From: Deefgea tanakiae
Lineage (GTDB): Bacteria; Pseudomonadota; Gammaproteobacteria; Burkholderiales; Chitinibacteraceae
NCBI RefSeq assembly: GCF_019665765.1
Contig: NZ_CP081150.1
Location: 3,224,001 to 3,288,000, forward strand
DNA: 64,000 bases
Direction: 5' to 3'
In this document: positions 7,709 to 17,143 of the stretch, piece by piece
Layout: every line of letters begins with the position of its first letter
How positions within the stretch are numbered: the stretch's first letter is position 1
The notes under the pieces: model-generated
Told to the model about the DNA's origin: nothing
Databases searched by the model: none
Seen by the model: the letters and a program-made list of their open reading frames with translations, nothing else
Program-made: the position numbers and the translations under genes

Positions 7709-8425
7709 TTACATCGATTTCAGTCGGCCGCGGAAATGCCGGTAAACCGCATCATTATTAAACCCATCTACATTTTGGCTAGAGAAAATCTTCGGCGTCA
7801 CACCTTGCTCTAGCGCGATTTTTTGCGATTCAACCACCAAGGTATTAATCAATACGCAACCCGCAATCGTCGAAAAAGCACCCGTCACTTGCTGATTCAC
7901 CTCGCACAAACCATCACCCGGTGGCACGCAGTTATCCAGTACCAAATCCGCAATGTTCATCAATTTCTGTCCCGAATGATGTCGGCTTGGGTTTTGGCTG
8001 GATTGTTCGACCGAGGTGATCGCGATAACGCGATGGCCTTTTTCTTTGGCCAGTTGGGCAAACTCAATCGGCAATGCATTGCGGCCAGAATTAGAAATCA
8101 CGACGATTAAATCACCCGCCGCAATCGGCTGCTCCGCCCATAAAATCGCAGCCAAGCCCGGCAGTTTTTCCAAGGCTGAACTACGCAGTGCGCCATCGGC
8201 CGTGGTCACGGTGGAATCGAGCACCGCATTAATATTGCCCAAGCCGCCTGCACGAATAAAGCCTTCCAGACCAATCATGTGCGAATGGCCGGTGCCTAAA
8301 ATATGAATCATTTGGTCATTGACGATCGCATCGGCAAACCATTGGGCAGCCACTGGCATCTGCGTGGCATTCTGTTCAATTAATGTGGTGATCCGGTCTT
8401 GTAGCTTTGTGACATATTCAAACAT
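7709..8425 (-). CDS. SIS-domain phosphosugar-binding protein (UPF0309 type)
   Basis: The start at 8425 follows AGAGAGG; the frame extends further upstream to 8485 without a better site. The 238-aa protein is a single SIS domain: ILGTGHSHMIG near residue 40 and the phosphosugar-binding VVISNSGRNALPIE about residues 108-121. Members bind or isomerise sugar phosphates (UPF0309/GmhA-like); the substrate is unknown. No sugar kinase or transporter is adjacent to suggest one. Confidence 0.85.
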   Translation of the reverse strand: MFEYVTKLQDRITTLIEQNATQMPVAAQWFADAIVNDQMIHILGTGHSHMIGLEGFIRAGGLGNINAVLDSTVTTADGALRSSALEKLPGLAAILWAEQPIAAGDLIVVISNSGRNALPIEFAQLAKEKGHRVIAITSVEQSSQNPSRHHSGQKLMNIADLVLDNCVPPGDGLCEVNQQVTGAFSTIAGCVLINTLVVESQKIALEQGVTPKIFSSQNVDGFNNDAVYRHFRGRLKSM

Positions 8426-8495
8426 CAGAGCCTCTCTGGGTGAAAACAGTCGTGACGGGATGCCGCACCCTGCATCGGCGCGCATCGATGAAGAA

Positions 8496-8540
8496 GTATT
8501 AAGTTACTGCCGTTCTTAATCGATGCCTACAAGGCAATAC
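8496..8540. repeat. 45-nt GTAT/ATAC element, copy 3
   Basis: 45 nt; GTATT and AATAC ends pair, the rest is poorly paired. It lies 48 bases past the 3' end of the HD-domain gene. Confidence 0.45.
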
Positions 8541-8588
8541 CCTGATGAGGGCAGTGAGTCAGTGGCTCGCCCAAAATCAAGTTAGTGG

Positions 8589-9149
8589 TCACCACTTGAC
8601 GATCCCGCGCGTTACCTTAATACCGCCAATCAGCGTTGAGCCACCATAATCTTTGGCAAGCCGAAGCAACGTGTTATGAAAGCCAAGATTCGGGAACGCG
8701 TTTTCGACCTCGGCGATCACATTTTTTCCGAGCCCCTTACGCAGCATGCCTTTCGAAGCATCGATCCAGTCGGCTTTACGGCAGGCCTCGATGATTTCCT
8801 GATGTGGACCTGTGTAGGGAAAAATTTTGTGATGCCAATGAATCGCACCACGAAGCAAATCTGGATCAAATCCTAGCCCTAATTTTTGGTTGTCGGCCAG
8901 CGCTACCGCCTCGGACGGTTCTAGATAAGCTAATTCATGATCTGTCCAGAGCCCGATGTCGTGATAAACAAACGCAGCTTCAACCAGTCGCTCGTGTTCT
9001 TTGGCATTGCCCAGAAAATGCATCGTATAAGTGATCGTGCGGTAAACGTGGTTGCGATAGCCCAGAAAATCGTTACCAATTTGAGTTTTGTATCGTGCGA
9101 ATAACTCTTCGACAAAGGGTCTTTCCATTTTGATAATGATTTGCGACAT
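8589..9149 (-). CDS. HD-domain protein (putative phosphohydrolase)
   Basis: 186 aa. Contains an HD metal site: a conserved His in GYRNHVYR (about residue 34), YHDIGLW (about 63-69) and IHWHHKIFP (about 102-110), the pattern of small HD phosphohydrolases. The substrate is unknown. No sensory domain or signal peptide is present, so it is likely cytoplasmic. GGAGTTAACTTC lies just upstream of the ATG. The 250 bp between it and the LysR gene shows no other feature. Confidence 0.8.
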   Translation of the reverse strand: MSQIIIKMERPFVEELFARYKTQIGNDFLGYRNHVYRTITYTMHFLGNAKEHERLVEAAFVYHDIGLWTDHELAYLEPSEAVALADNQKLGLGFDPDLLRGAIHWHHKIFPYTGPHQEIIEACRKADWIDASKGMLRKGLGKNVIAEVENAFPNLGFHNTLLRLAKDYGGSTLIGGIKVTRGIVKW

Positions 9150-9399
9150 AGAAGTTAACTCCTTGCTTGAAACAATTGCCTGTAGAGGGTTGCGATATTG
9201 ACGGTTCGCTTAGACCTTGACGCCGAATTTAGCCCAAGCATAAGCGTAGCAGATTTAATTATCTAAGCTGACTCTGATGTTTTGACGAAATCAGTCCCGA
9301 AATTGAGTCGGACGATGCCTTTTGAGTGTTGGATAAATCCAAGAGTATTAGCCGTTGTATCCGATCAGAGTGAATGATTTGATGGTGATCTACGTTGTT

Positions 9400-10290
9400 T
9401 TAAGGCGGCTTGTTCATCATCGCATGACAGGCCATACGTAGCCGCTCTGCGCCGGCGGTGAGGCGTTTTTCGGCGTGCCAGACGATGTAAAAACGGCGCT
9501 CCATCGGTATATTCGGCAGCGGAATTGTCGCAAATTCGCCGCGCTCTAGTTCTTGCGTAATCGCGCGTTTCGAGCCGCAGGAAATCCCTAAACCCAAGCG
9601 AACCGCTTCACGTACCGCCTCGCCGCTGCCCAACTCAAGCAGTAAATTCATTCCGCCCAGATGCGGCAGTAGCATTGCTTCGAGCATTTTTCGTACGCCC
9701 GAGCCGGGTTCGCGCATGATCCATGGCGTAGCCGCCAGCTCGCTTAAGCTCGGTGTTTGCCTCACCAGCGGGTGATCAAAGCGGGCGAAGATCGTCATTT
9801 CATCGCTCAGCCAACGCTCGCTCACCAATTGCCGATGCGTAATCGGCGCTTCAATCAGGCCAATATCGGCTCGACTATCGAGTAAGCGTTCGATCACGTG
9901 CTGTGAATTGCCAATCGCCACGTCGTAGCGATCTTCGGGGCGCGCTTGCATCAATTGGCCTAAGAGGCCGGGCAAGACAAAATTGCCAATGGTCAGGCTG
10001 GCGGCGATATGTAGGCGACTAGGGGCGCCGTCGTTGTAATTGTTTTCTAGGTCTTGCGCTTGCGCCAATAGCTCTTCGGCGCGCGGTAAGAGATAGCGGC
10101 CATGCTCATTGAGCACGACGCGGCGGCCGATTCGATTAAACAAATTCACGCCGAGTCGGCGCTCTAATTCGGCCAATGCGCCACTGGCCGCCGATTGCGA
10201 CAAGCCCAAGGCGTCCGCTGCCGTGGTGACGCCGCCGGTGCGATTGATGGCGCAAAAAACCTCTAATTCCCGCAATGTCATTTTTAGCAT
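9400..10290 (-). CDS. LysR-family transcriptional regulator
   Basis: 296 aa, usual LysR length. The N-terminal winged HTH is clear (LRELEVFCAINRTGGVTTAA, then LGLSQSAASGALAELERRLG), followed by a periplasmic-binding-like effector domain. It is transcribed divergently from the YeiH-type transporter, the classic arrangement for a LysR regulator controlling its neighbour; YeiE regulates yeiH in enterobacteria. The shared 110-bp gap has a 7-bp inverted repeat (10321-10354). Confidence 0.92.
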   Translation of the reverse strand: MLKMTLRELEVFCAINRTGGVTTAADALGLSQSAASGALAELERRLGVNLFNRIGRRVVLNEHGRYLLPRAEELLAQAQDLENNYNDGAPSRLHIAASLTIGNFVLPGLLGQLMQARPEDRYDVAIGNSQHVIERLLDSRADIGLIEAPITHRQLVSERWLSDEMTIFARFDHPLVRQTPSLSELAATPWIMREPGSGVRKMLEAMLLPHLGGMNLLLELGSGEAVREAVRLGLGISCGSKRAITQELERGEFATIPLPNIPMERRFYIVWHAEKRLTAGAERLRMACHAMMNKPP

Positions 10291-10320
10291 CGTGTGCCTT
10301 TGATCGGTTTTTCCGATTAA

Positions 10321-10354
10321 CTAACCAGAAATATCCGTTATTCAAGATGGTTAG
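10321..10354. promoter_or_regulatory. Candidate LysR operator
   Basis: Perfect CTAACCA ... TGGTTAG inverted repeat with a 20-bp spacer in the LysR/yeiH divergent gap. A TTTACA (10361-10366) follows on the transporter side as a possible -35. Confidence 0.4.
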
Positions 10355-10400
10355 GCCGACTTTACACTGTGCTCATTATTTAATCAACACGGGATAAATT

Positions 10401-11402
10401 ATGAAACTCGCCACGCTCAAGTCGCTCATACCGGGCCTACTGCTCGTTGCCGGGATTACCGTTGTTGCTCAGCTCATTGGTGAACAAATGCCGCTGATGG
10501 GCGGCGCAGTAGCGGGGATTTTATTGGGTTTGCTGATTCGCAGCCGCTTTTCAATTTCCGCCCAACAATTGCCGGGTATTCAGTTTGCGGGCAAGCAATT
10601 ACTGCAATGGTCGATTGTCGGCTTGGGGCTGGCGCTGCCGATTAGTGCGGTGATGGATACTGGCTTGAAATCACTCTCGGTGACGCTGGTGACCTTGTCG
10701 ATTGCCTTTGTTAGCGCTTTTGCCTTTGGCAAATTGCTCAAAATTCCGACCAAATTGTGTGTATTGATTGGTGGCGGTACGGCCATCTGTGGTGGCTCGG
10801 CCATTGCCGCGATGACGCCCGTAATTAAACCCGATGATCATGAAACGGCGTTTTCTTTGTCGACGATTTTCTTATTTAATATTGTTGCGGTGCTGATCTT
10901 TCCACCGATCGGGCAATGGCTGGGGATGTCGGATGCGGGCTTTGGCCTGTGGGCAGGAACGGCGATTAACGATACTTCATCGGTAGTGGCTGCGGCGTAT
11001 TCTTGGAGCCAAGCGGCCGGGGACCACGCCACCATTGTGAAGCTCAGCCGTGCGATGCTGATTATTCCCGTTACATTGATTTTGAGTTTTGTCTTTATGA
11101 AACGCAATGCGGCAGAAGATGGCCAAGTTCAGCGCGCTAGCATTGCACATGCGGTACCGTGGTTTATCGTGTGGTTTTTGGCCGCGTCGATTTTTAACGG
11201 TTACTTACCAGAAATGCTCACCAGTACCGCGCACAGTATTTCGACCATCATGATCACCGCTGCGTTGACTGCGATTGGTTTGTCGACCGACTTAGGCAAA
11301 ATGAAAAACACCGGCTGGCGTCCCGTTGCCTTGGGTTTGTTGGTTTGGATTATGGTCGCAGGCTCAAGTTTGGTGATGCAATACTTAGGCGGCCACTGGT
11401 AA
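10401..11402 (+). CDS. yeiH: YeiH-family putative sulfate exporter
   Basis: 333 aa, about ten hydrophobic segments. The conserved core GGGTAICGGSAIAAM-P, then TAINDTSSVVAAAYSWS, marks the UPF0324/YeiH family of inner-membrane transporters, annotated as sulfate exporters though transport has rarely been shown. The divergent LysR regulator supports control by a sulfur- or growth-related signal. GGGATAAATT precedes the ATG. A terminator follows. Confidence 0.9.
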   Translation: MKLATLKSLIPGLLLVAGITVVAQLIGEQMPLMGGAVAGILLGLLIRSRFSISAQQLPGIQFAGKQLLQWSIVGLGLALPISAVMDTGLKSLSVTLVTLSIAFVSAFAFGKLLKIPTKLCVLIGGGTAICGGSAIAAMTPVIKPDDHETAFSLSTIFLFNIVAVLIFPPIGQWLGMSDAGFGLWAGTAINDTSSVVAAAYSWSQAAGDHATIVKLSRAMLIIPVTLILSFVFMKRNAAEDGQVQRASIAHAVPWFIVWFLAASIFNGYLPEMLTSTAHSISTIMITAALTAIGLSTDLGKMKNTGWRPVALGLLVWIMVAGSSLVMQYLGGHW

Positions 11403-11428
11403 ATCGCTGATATTACTAATAAGCAAAG

Positions 11429-11466
11429 CCGCTCGACTTCTTCAGTGAGGTTGAGCGGTTTTTTAT
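11429..11466 (+). terminator. Rho-independent terminator of yeiH
   Basis: CCGCTCGAC / GTTGAGCGG stem (one G-T pair), 12-nt loop, then a run of T. Confidence 0.8.
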
Positions 11467-11606
11467 TCAGTCCATCCCGCCGAGAGAGAAGCGTAAATCG
11501 TCAATTATGCGGTGTGAATAGTGCGGCTGTTTGCTGTTACTTTTCACCAGATTTGCCACTGACTCGTCATTAGAATGCCGCCATTCAATATGACAAAGAG
11601 TTAGTA

Positions 11607-12170
11607 ATGCGTATCCTGATTGCCCTATCCCTCGTTTTGCTGATGAGCGCTTGTTCTACGCTGAGTGAAAGTGAATGCCGCACTGGCGACTGGTACAGTA
11701 TTGGCTTGCGTGATGGGCAAAATGGCTATGAGTCACGCGCAGCGGATCACGCAGAGTCTTGCCGCAAGCAAAAAGTAAAACCCGATCTGAATTTATACAA
11801 TAGTGGCCGCAGTGAAGGGCTGCGTAGTTATTGCACCGCATCGAATGGCTATCAAGTGGGCCTGCGCGGTACGCCGGTCGCGAATGTTTGCCCCGCCGCG
11901 ACGCAAGCGGCATTTCAAAGTGCTTACCAGCGCGGATTTGAGCGCTATACGGTGCAATGCAATTTAGAGCAAACCGAATTGCGCATTAGCCAATACGCCA
12001 TTCAGCGCGATAAATTGCAAGAAAAAATCAAAGCCGCTGGCAATGACAAAGACCGTCGCCGTTTGCAGCGTGAGCTGGAAAACCTCAATCAACAAAACAA
12101 AGATGATCGCCGCATGCGCGATGTGTTGCGCGTTCAAGCCATCGCAGCGCCATTGCTGTATCCACAATAA
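11607..12170 (+). CDS. DUF2799 lipoprotein
   Basis: 187 aa. A lipoprotein signal ends in LMSAC (lipidated C16). The mature domain has the DUF2799 pattern: CRTGDWYSIGLRDGQNG, repeated Y..G...G motifs (YNSGRSEGLRSYC, YQVGLRG, YQRGFERY). It ends in a charged coiled-coil (about residues 130-170). Probably outer-membrane attached; function unknown. Confidence 0.88.
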   Translation: MRILIALSLVLLMSACSTLSESECRTGDWYSIGLRDGQNGYESRAADHAESCRKQKVKPDLNLYNSGRSEGLRSYCTASNGYQVGLRGTPVANVCPAATQAAFQSAYQRGFERYTVQCNLEQTELRISQYAIQRDKLQEKIKAAGNDKDRRRLQRELENLNQQNKDDRRMRDVLRVQAIAAPLLYPQ

Positions 12171-12198
12171 GCCGATTTCATTCAGCTGGTCGTTTCAG

Positions 12199-12405
12199 TT
12201 AAACATGGTGCTGCGCGATGATTGGCTGATTACGCAGCCGCTCACTGGCGCGCTCGCACAGCGCGCGGGTTTCAGATTCCATTCCTTCTTCATCGGCTAA
12301 GTGGGCTAATAATTTGGCGGCTTGTTGCGCGGCATGCTGACAGCCGGTTTCTGCGTGAATGAGCACCAAGCTGAGCGCGCCAGCCCAAAGCGGAGAATAT
12401 GTCAT
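12199..12405 (-). CDS. Small hypothetical protein under a Fur-box promoter
   Basis: Start chosen at 12405 because AGGAG lies 7 bases upstream. The 68-aa product is helical, with two cysteines (C22 in ETGCQHAA and one in RALCERA) and an acidic middle (HLADEEGME). Not recognised as a family. A good Fur-box match lies 63-81 bp upstream, so it is probably iron-repressed and may serve iron metabolism. Confidence 0.7.
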   Translation of the reverse strand: MTYSPLWAGALSLVLIHAETGCQHAAQQAAKLLAHLADEEGMESETRALCERASERLRNQPIIAQHHV

Positions 12406-12467
12406 CGTGACGCTCCTATTGCGGTTGGATGATTTGAGATTCAATTTAAGCCTATTTTGCAATAAAT

Positions 12468-12486
12468 ACAATTGAAAATCATTATC
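12468..12486 (-). promoter_or_regulatory. Fur box
   Basis: On the minus strand GATAATGATTTTCAATTGT matches 13 of 19 positions of the Fur consensus (GATAATGATAATCATTATC), with GATAATGAT intact. It is upstream of the 68-aa gene and downstream of no other minus-strand gene start. Confidence 0.65.
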
Positions 12487-12545
12487 ATTTGTTGGCTTGT
12501 TGATTTGCCACAATCGTGCAGCTTGGGCGCGAGGGTTGGAGACGC

Positions 12546-13523
12546 TTAGACGCTGAGATCGACTTGCTGCAGCGTGCCAACTTGGCCGTTCTCATTTAGA
12601 TAGACGCCAGAGCTGCGAATTTGCCCGTAATTTTGATTTTGCTGATTATTCAAATCAAAGTCGCCACGGGCATAGCTTAACGAAATCGCGCCGATGCTCA
12701 GCTGACTGATGCTAAGCAACTGGTCTTGGCCGCTGGCGTCTTTGAGCCACAGCTTGAGGTCGGCATAAACGGCATCCCCCTCATCGATCCAACCATTGCG
12801 GTCGCCATCGTATTGCGCCAAGTCGGCAAAGCCATTGCCACTTTGGGCACCAAATAATTCAGTCCCATTATTGATTTTGCCATCGCGATTGCGATCTAGC
12901 GCCAAATAAGCGCTACCACGGTTGAGCATATGCAAGTTTTCTTTATTGCCATCGGCATCGATATCAAATTGGAAAGTTTTATCTGAGAGCGTTGCAACGG
13001 GGGCATCGTAATTGAGCACCAGCGGGTCTTTCTTGGGCCGCGCAGCGCTGCCGGTGGCGATATTGATGTCTATGCTTTGGCTAAAACTGCGGCTCAATTT
13101 GAGCTCGCTGGTAAAGCTAATCTCACGGCCATCAGCCGTTTTAATCACGCCCGTTGCTTGAAACTGGGTTTGCTCGCTTTCGTGTTCGCTGGCGTGATAT
13201 TGAATTTCAAATCCATCTTCGAGAGGGGCGGGGGTATTACTCGGTGAGCTATATTCTGTTGTGTCTTTGGCTTGATGCCCTAATGTTATTTCTCTACCCA
13301 GCATCGCCTCAAGCAGGCTTTTGATCATTCGAAGGCGTGGGTCGTTATTAACCGCTTCTTCTTGCTCTTCAATCATCCGCGCGGCACTCGAAATGCTCAC
13401 TGAGTCGTCAACATTGCTCGGAACGGGGCGCGGTGCTTCATAACGGACGGACATGCGCTCGGTTTGCTCACGCTGAAAACTACGCTGCGCTGATAAGGCT
13501 AGATCTGATTCGACAATCCGCAT
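12546..13523 (-). CDS. Protein with EF-hand-like calcium loops
   Basis: Start at 13523 follows GAGGTGC; an upstream extension to 13556 lacks a site. The 325-aa product has a disordered N-terminal third. Its C-terminal half carries three Asp-rich loops: DIDADGNKEN, DRNRDGKINNGTE and DGDRNGWIDEGD, the last two close to canonical DxNxDGxI EF-hands. Proteins of this layout are frequent in gamma- and beta-proteobacteria and unnamed; calcium binding is the reasonable prediction. No signal peptide is visible. Confidence 0.75.
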   Translation of the reverse strand: MRIVESDLALSAQRSFQREQTERMSVRYEAPRPVPSNVDDSVSISSAARMIEEQEEAVNNDPRLRMIKSLLEAMLGREITLGHQAKDTTEYSSPSNTPAPLEDGFEIQYHASEHESEQTQFQATGVIKTADGREISFTSELKLSRSFSQSIDINIATGSAARPKKDPLVLNYDAPVATLSDKTFQFDIDADGNKENLHMLNRGSAYLALDRNRDGKINNGTELFGAQSGNGFADLAQYDGDRNGWIDEGDAVYADLKLWLKDASGQDQLLSISQLSIGAISLSYARGDFDLNNQQNQNYGQIRSSGVYLNENGQVGTLQQVDLSV

Positions 13524-13743
13524 GATGCACCTCAGTGGTGAATGCATGCAGTTCAAAGTTGGCTTGCATGCAAAGCATACTGAGTTTATCGGTCGTATTC
13601 ATTGAAAGCAGAGGGCGGCTTGCCACGCCATCAGCGTTGAACTGATTAGCGGCAGCAATTTGAGAGACCGAGCTCGCCGATTCGGCAGATGCACGACTAA
13701 GCCACACGGCAAAGTAATCTGCAGCTGAATGCATCATTTTCAT
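13480..13743 (-). CDS. Possible small protein, doubtful
   Basis: An 87-aa frame upstream of, and overlapping by 44 bp, the EF-hand-like gene. It has no good ribosome-binding site and no recognised domain. It fills the gap before the divergent sugar dehydrogenase, so it may be real, but chance is equally likely. Confidence 0.25.
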   Translation of the reverse strand: MKMMHSAADYFAVWLSRASAESASSVSQIAAANQFNADGVASRPLLSMNTTDKLSMLCMQANFELHAFTTEVHHADCRIRSSLISAA

Positions 13744-13794
13744 GACTATGTTTATATATCTAAGGATGAACTTGAATGATCACGGAGTAAAACC

Positions 13795-14931
13795 ATGTCG
13801 CGAATCTATATCCATACGGTCTGTGGTCTATTGCTTGTGCTGACGCCCGTGCAGGCAGCGGATGAAGTGATTCGCTCGGAGCGGCATGATTTTCGGGTGC
13901 AAACATTGACGCGCGGGCTGGCGCATCCGTGGGCTTTGGCCTTTTTGCCTGATGGTCGAATGTTGGTGACTGAGCGCGAAGGGCGCTTGCGCCTGATTTC
14001 AGCCAAGGGCGAGCTAGATCCGCGCGCTGTGGCGGGCTTGCCTGCTGTGGTCGCTAGCGGTCAGGGTGGTTTACTCGACGTGGCTTTGCATCCGAATTTT
14101 GTCCAAAATCGTTGGGTGTATTTTTCCTACGCAGGTCAAGAAGGGCGTGGTGCATCCACGCAAGTGGCGCGTGGGCAATGGGTGAGCGACGCAAAAGGCC
14201 ATCGTTTAGAAAACATTCAACAAATTTACCGGCAACGCCCGGGTAGCGGGGCTGGCGTTCATTTTGGCTCGCGCTTGGTGTTTGATCGCAGCGGTATGCT
14301 GCTGATTACGCAGGGCGATCGTGGCGACAAAGATCGTGCGCAGCAACTGACTGATTTGGCCGGCAAGGCCGTTCGCCTGCACGATGATGGTCGCTTTCCT
14401 GCTGATAATCCATTTCGCAAAAATAATGAAGCTCGTCCAGAGGTATATAGCTACGGGCATCGCAATATGCAGGGTGCAGCAATAAACCCTGTCAGTGGTG
14501 AGTTGTGGGCGACTGAGCATGGGCCACAAGGCGGCGATGAACTGAATATTGTTCGCGCTGGCCGCAACTATGGTTGGCCCGTGATTACCTACGGCGTGAA
14601 TTACGGCATCGGCACCCAAATTGGCGAAGGCAGCGCCAAAGCGGGCATGGTCCAGCCGATTTATCAATGGACGCCGTCGATTGCGCCGTCGGGATTGGCG
14701 TTTTATCAAGGCAAGCCATTTCCGCAGTGGCAGGGCAATCTGTTTGTTGGCGCGCTCAAATATCAAATGCTGGTTCGGCTAGAGCTTGATAGTGATCGCG
14801 TGGTGCATGAAGAGCGTTTGCTCAAAAACCAGTTTGGTCGCATTCGCGACGTTCGGGTCGGGCCCGATGGTTTGCTTTACCTGCTGACCGACGAAGCCGA
14901 TGGCGCACTGCTGCGGCTGGAGCCAAGCTAG
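13795..14931 (+). CDS. PQQ-dependent soluble aldose sugar dehydrogenase
   Basis: 378 aa with a signal peptide (about 1-21), so periplasmic. It is a six-bladed propeller of the GSDH/YliI family: LAHPWALAFLPDGRMLVTER at the start, then VHFGSRLVF with the catalytic-type His, GHRNMQGAAI, and EHGPQGGDELNIV, which in YliI/Asd contribute to PQQ and Ca2+ binding. It oxidises aldose sugars using pyrroloquinoline quinone. No PQQ biosynthesis genes are in the window. It follows CGGAGTAAAACC. Confidence 0.9.
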   Translation: MSRIYIHTVCGLLLVLTPVQAADEVIRSERHDFRVQTLTRGLAHPWALAFLPDGRMLVTEREGRLRLISAKGELDPRAVAGLPAVVASGQGGLLDVALHPNFVQNRWVYFSYAGQEGRGASTQVARGQWVSDAKGHRLENIQQIYRQRPGSGAGVHFGSRLVFDRSGMLLITQGDRGDKDRAQQLTDLAGKAVRLHDDGRFPADNPFRKNNEARPEVYSYGHRNMQGAAINPVSGELWATEHGPQGGDELNIVRAGRNYGWPVITYGVNYGIGTQIGEGSAKAGMVQPIYQWTPSIAPSGLAFYQGKPFPQWQGNLFVGALKYQMLVRLELDSDRVVHEERLLKNQFGRIRDVRVGPDGLLYLLTDEADGALLRLEPS

Positions 14932-15078
14932 GAATTAACTTTAGCTGCTTTCCCTAGCTAGCGAACGTCATAAATTCACCTAAACTGCCTCAACTTCAGT
15001 ACAGGGCAAGCGGCGGAAGAACGATGTAGCCTGAACGCTGCGCCACATTAAACCGACCCCCTAACCAAAGGCATAAAC

Positions 15079-15888
15079 ATGCTTCGTACTCTTTTGACCG
15101 CTACTTTGCTGCTCGCCAGCGCGATGACCTTTGCAAACTCACTCGACACCATTCAGCGTAATGGCACGATCACCATCGGCGTGCGTGATTCATCGCCGCC
15201 ATTTTCGATTCTTGATCCACAAACGCGCGTGCTGAAAGGCTACGACATCGAATTTGCACAGGGCATTGCCAAGCGCCTGAATGTAAAACCAGTATTCAAA
15301 ACATTGGAATCGAATGATCGCTTGCCGTGGCTGAAGCAACACAAAGTCGATATCGTCGTTGCCGTACTCTCGCGCACGCCTGAGCGTGATAAAGAAATCG
15401 ATTTCAGCGTGGGGTATTTCGTTACCGATACGCGTATTTTGGCGAAAAAAGGGCGTTTTAATAGTGAGAAAGACTTAGCTGGCGCATATTTATCCGCAGC
15501 GACAGCATCGACGGGCGCCAAATTACTGCGACAAAATTTCCCCAAAACCAAGCTCGCTGAGTTTGATGATGTACCAGAAATGATCAAAGCGCTGAATGCT
15601 GAAATCGTTGATGGTGTGGTCGACGATGCGCCGGTATTGGCCTTGGCGCTCAATAAAATGCCCGCAGCGCAGCGCAGCCGTTATGCGCTCAGCGACTTTT
15701 CATTGGCGCTAGAAATTTACGCGGTGGGCATCCCATTGGGCGAAAAAGCCTTGCAAGCCGCAATCAATAATGCGCTGGTCGACATGGAAAAAAGCGGCGA
15801 AGCATTGGCGATTTTCAACCGCTGGTTTGGCCCACAAAGCAGCGCGCCTATTTCTCGAATTTTCACGATTAGCCCAAGTCGGAATTAA
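15079..15888 (+). CDS. Amino-acid-type ABC transporter substrate-binding protein
   Basis: 269 aa with a signal peptide (about 1-19). It is an SBP_bac_3 domain: GTITIGVRDSSPPFS, GYDIEFAQGIAKRL, DIVVAVLSRTPERDKEIDFS. It binds a small polar ligand, most likely an amino acid, in the periplasm. No permease or ATPase gene is adjacent. A 45-nt element starts 6 bases after the stop. Confidence 0.88.
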   Translation: MLRTLLTATLLLASAMTFANSLDTIQRNGTITIGVRDSSPPFSILDPQTRVLKGYDIEFAQGIAKRLNVKPVFKTLESNDRLPWLKQHKVDIVVAVLSRTPERDKEIDFSVGYFVTDTRILAKKGRFNSEKDLAGAYLSAATASTGAKLLRQNFPKTKLAEFDDVPEMIKALNAEIVDGVVDDAPVLALALNKMPAAQRSRYALSDFSLALEIYAVGIPLGEKALQAAINNALVDMEKSGEALAIFNRWFGPQSSAPISRIFTISPSRN

Positions 15889-15894
15889 TTCAAT

Positions 15895-15939
15895 GTATTG
15901 GCTGCTAGGCATTGTTCAGCAATGCCTAGCGTCAGATAC
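15895..15939. repeat. 45-nt GTAT/ATAC element, copy 4
   Basis: 45 nt with an internal perfect 10-bp stem GCTAGGCATT / AATGCCTAGC. It begins 6 bases after the stop at 15888. Confidence 0.65.
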
Positions 15940-16093
15940 CTATGAATATAATTTGGTGGCGTTGCTTTCAAGGGAGCCCCGCAGCAAGCGCTGTGGGGAA
16001 TAAGTCGCTAATCGCTTGTTCGCTGTGGATAAGTCACCTCAGCCTGAGGGCGCATGGCATAATTTTGCTGATCTTACGCGGCAGGTGCCCAGA

Positions 16094-17029
16094 ATGACCC
16101 TACAAGAACGGCTTGGCTTTAGCGCCACCGACCGAATTCTCATCGTTCACGCCGACGACATCGGGATGTGCGAAGCCACTGTCAGCGCGTGGCGCGAGCT
16201 GCATGGTGTGAGCAATATGAGTTCGGCCTCGGCGATGGCGCCTTGTCCGTGGTTTCCTGCGGCAGTTCAGGCCGCGCAGGAAGCGGGCGATAGCGCCGAT
16301 ATGGGTCTGCATCTAACGCTCAATTGCGAATGGCGCAGCCATTACCGCTGGGGGCCCATTACCGGCCGGGGCAATCTGGCGGGTTTAAGTGATCACATCG
16401 GCTATTTCTATCCGCTCGCCGTCGATACGTATCAAAATGCGCGGCTCGATCTGGTGTATGAGGAGCTAGCAGCCCAGCTTCATCGCGCGCAGCAATTGGG
16501 GCTCGAGCTTACGCATCTGGATACGCACATGATGACGGCACTGCATCCGGACATTTTCAAGCATGTATTGCGCCTAAGCCAAGAAGCCAAGCTCCCCGTA
16601 CTCACTCCCCACTACCGCGACCCGAGTACGCTAGCAGAAGACAGTAAAATGCCGCTCGCGCTGTGCGAGCAGACTTCGGCGCAAATTGCTGCCGCGCAGC
16701 AGCAAATTAATCCGATCGATGCCTGGGCCGTGCTGCCATTTGGCCAGTATTTGACTAACGAAGAGCGCTTGCTCTGGGCCGATCATGTACTGAAATACTA
16801 TTTTGCCGCCCCCGGTGTGTATAGCTTGATCGGCCATCCAGCCCACGATACGCCAGAACTACGCGCCATCGCGCCCGACTGGCAAACGCGTGTGGCGGAT
16901 TATCGGCTTTTTGCCAGCCAAGGCTTGCGCGACCTTATCGCGCGCGAAGGTTTTCACGTGATTGGCATGCGAGAAATTGCCGCTCTGCGCAGTGAGGTTA
17001 AGCATCGGCAGCCTGCGGTTTTGGTCTGA
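16094..17029 (+). CDS. YdjC/ChbG-type carbohydrate deacetylase
   Basis: Start at ATG 16094 is preferred to the upstream TTG (16016), whose extra residues look like non-coding. The 311-aa protein has the YdjC-family metal site: IVHADDIGMCEA (Asp pair), MGLHLTLNCEW (His) and LTHLDTHMM (His-x3-His type), plus a later IGHPAHDTPE. Family members deacetylate N-acetylated sugars such as chitobiose. No chitobiose operon is adjacent, so the substrate is open. Confidence 0.85.
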   Translation: MTLQERLGFSATDRILIVHADDIGMCEATVSAWRELHGVSNMSSASAMAPCPWFPAAVQAAQEAGDSADMGLHLTLNCEWRSHYRWGPITGRGNLAGLSDHIGYFYPLAVDTYQNARLDLVYEELAAQLHRAQQLGLELTHLDTHMMTALHPDIFKHVLRLSQEAKLPVLTPHYRDPSTLAEDSKMPLALCEQTSAQIAAAQQQINPIDAWAVLPFGQYLTNEERLLWADHVLKYYFAAPGVYSLIGHPAHDTPELRAIAPDWQTRVADYRLFASQGLRDLIAREGFHVIGMREIAALRSEVKHRQPAVLV

Positions 17030-17143
17030 TTCTGCACTCACAAGTCGTAATTTACGCGGGATTGCCTATCCCAACTCGCTCTAGATGGATGATGGAATGA
17101 GGCGAAAATCAAGGTGTTCAAGGCAATACACTAAACTATGCAG

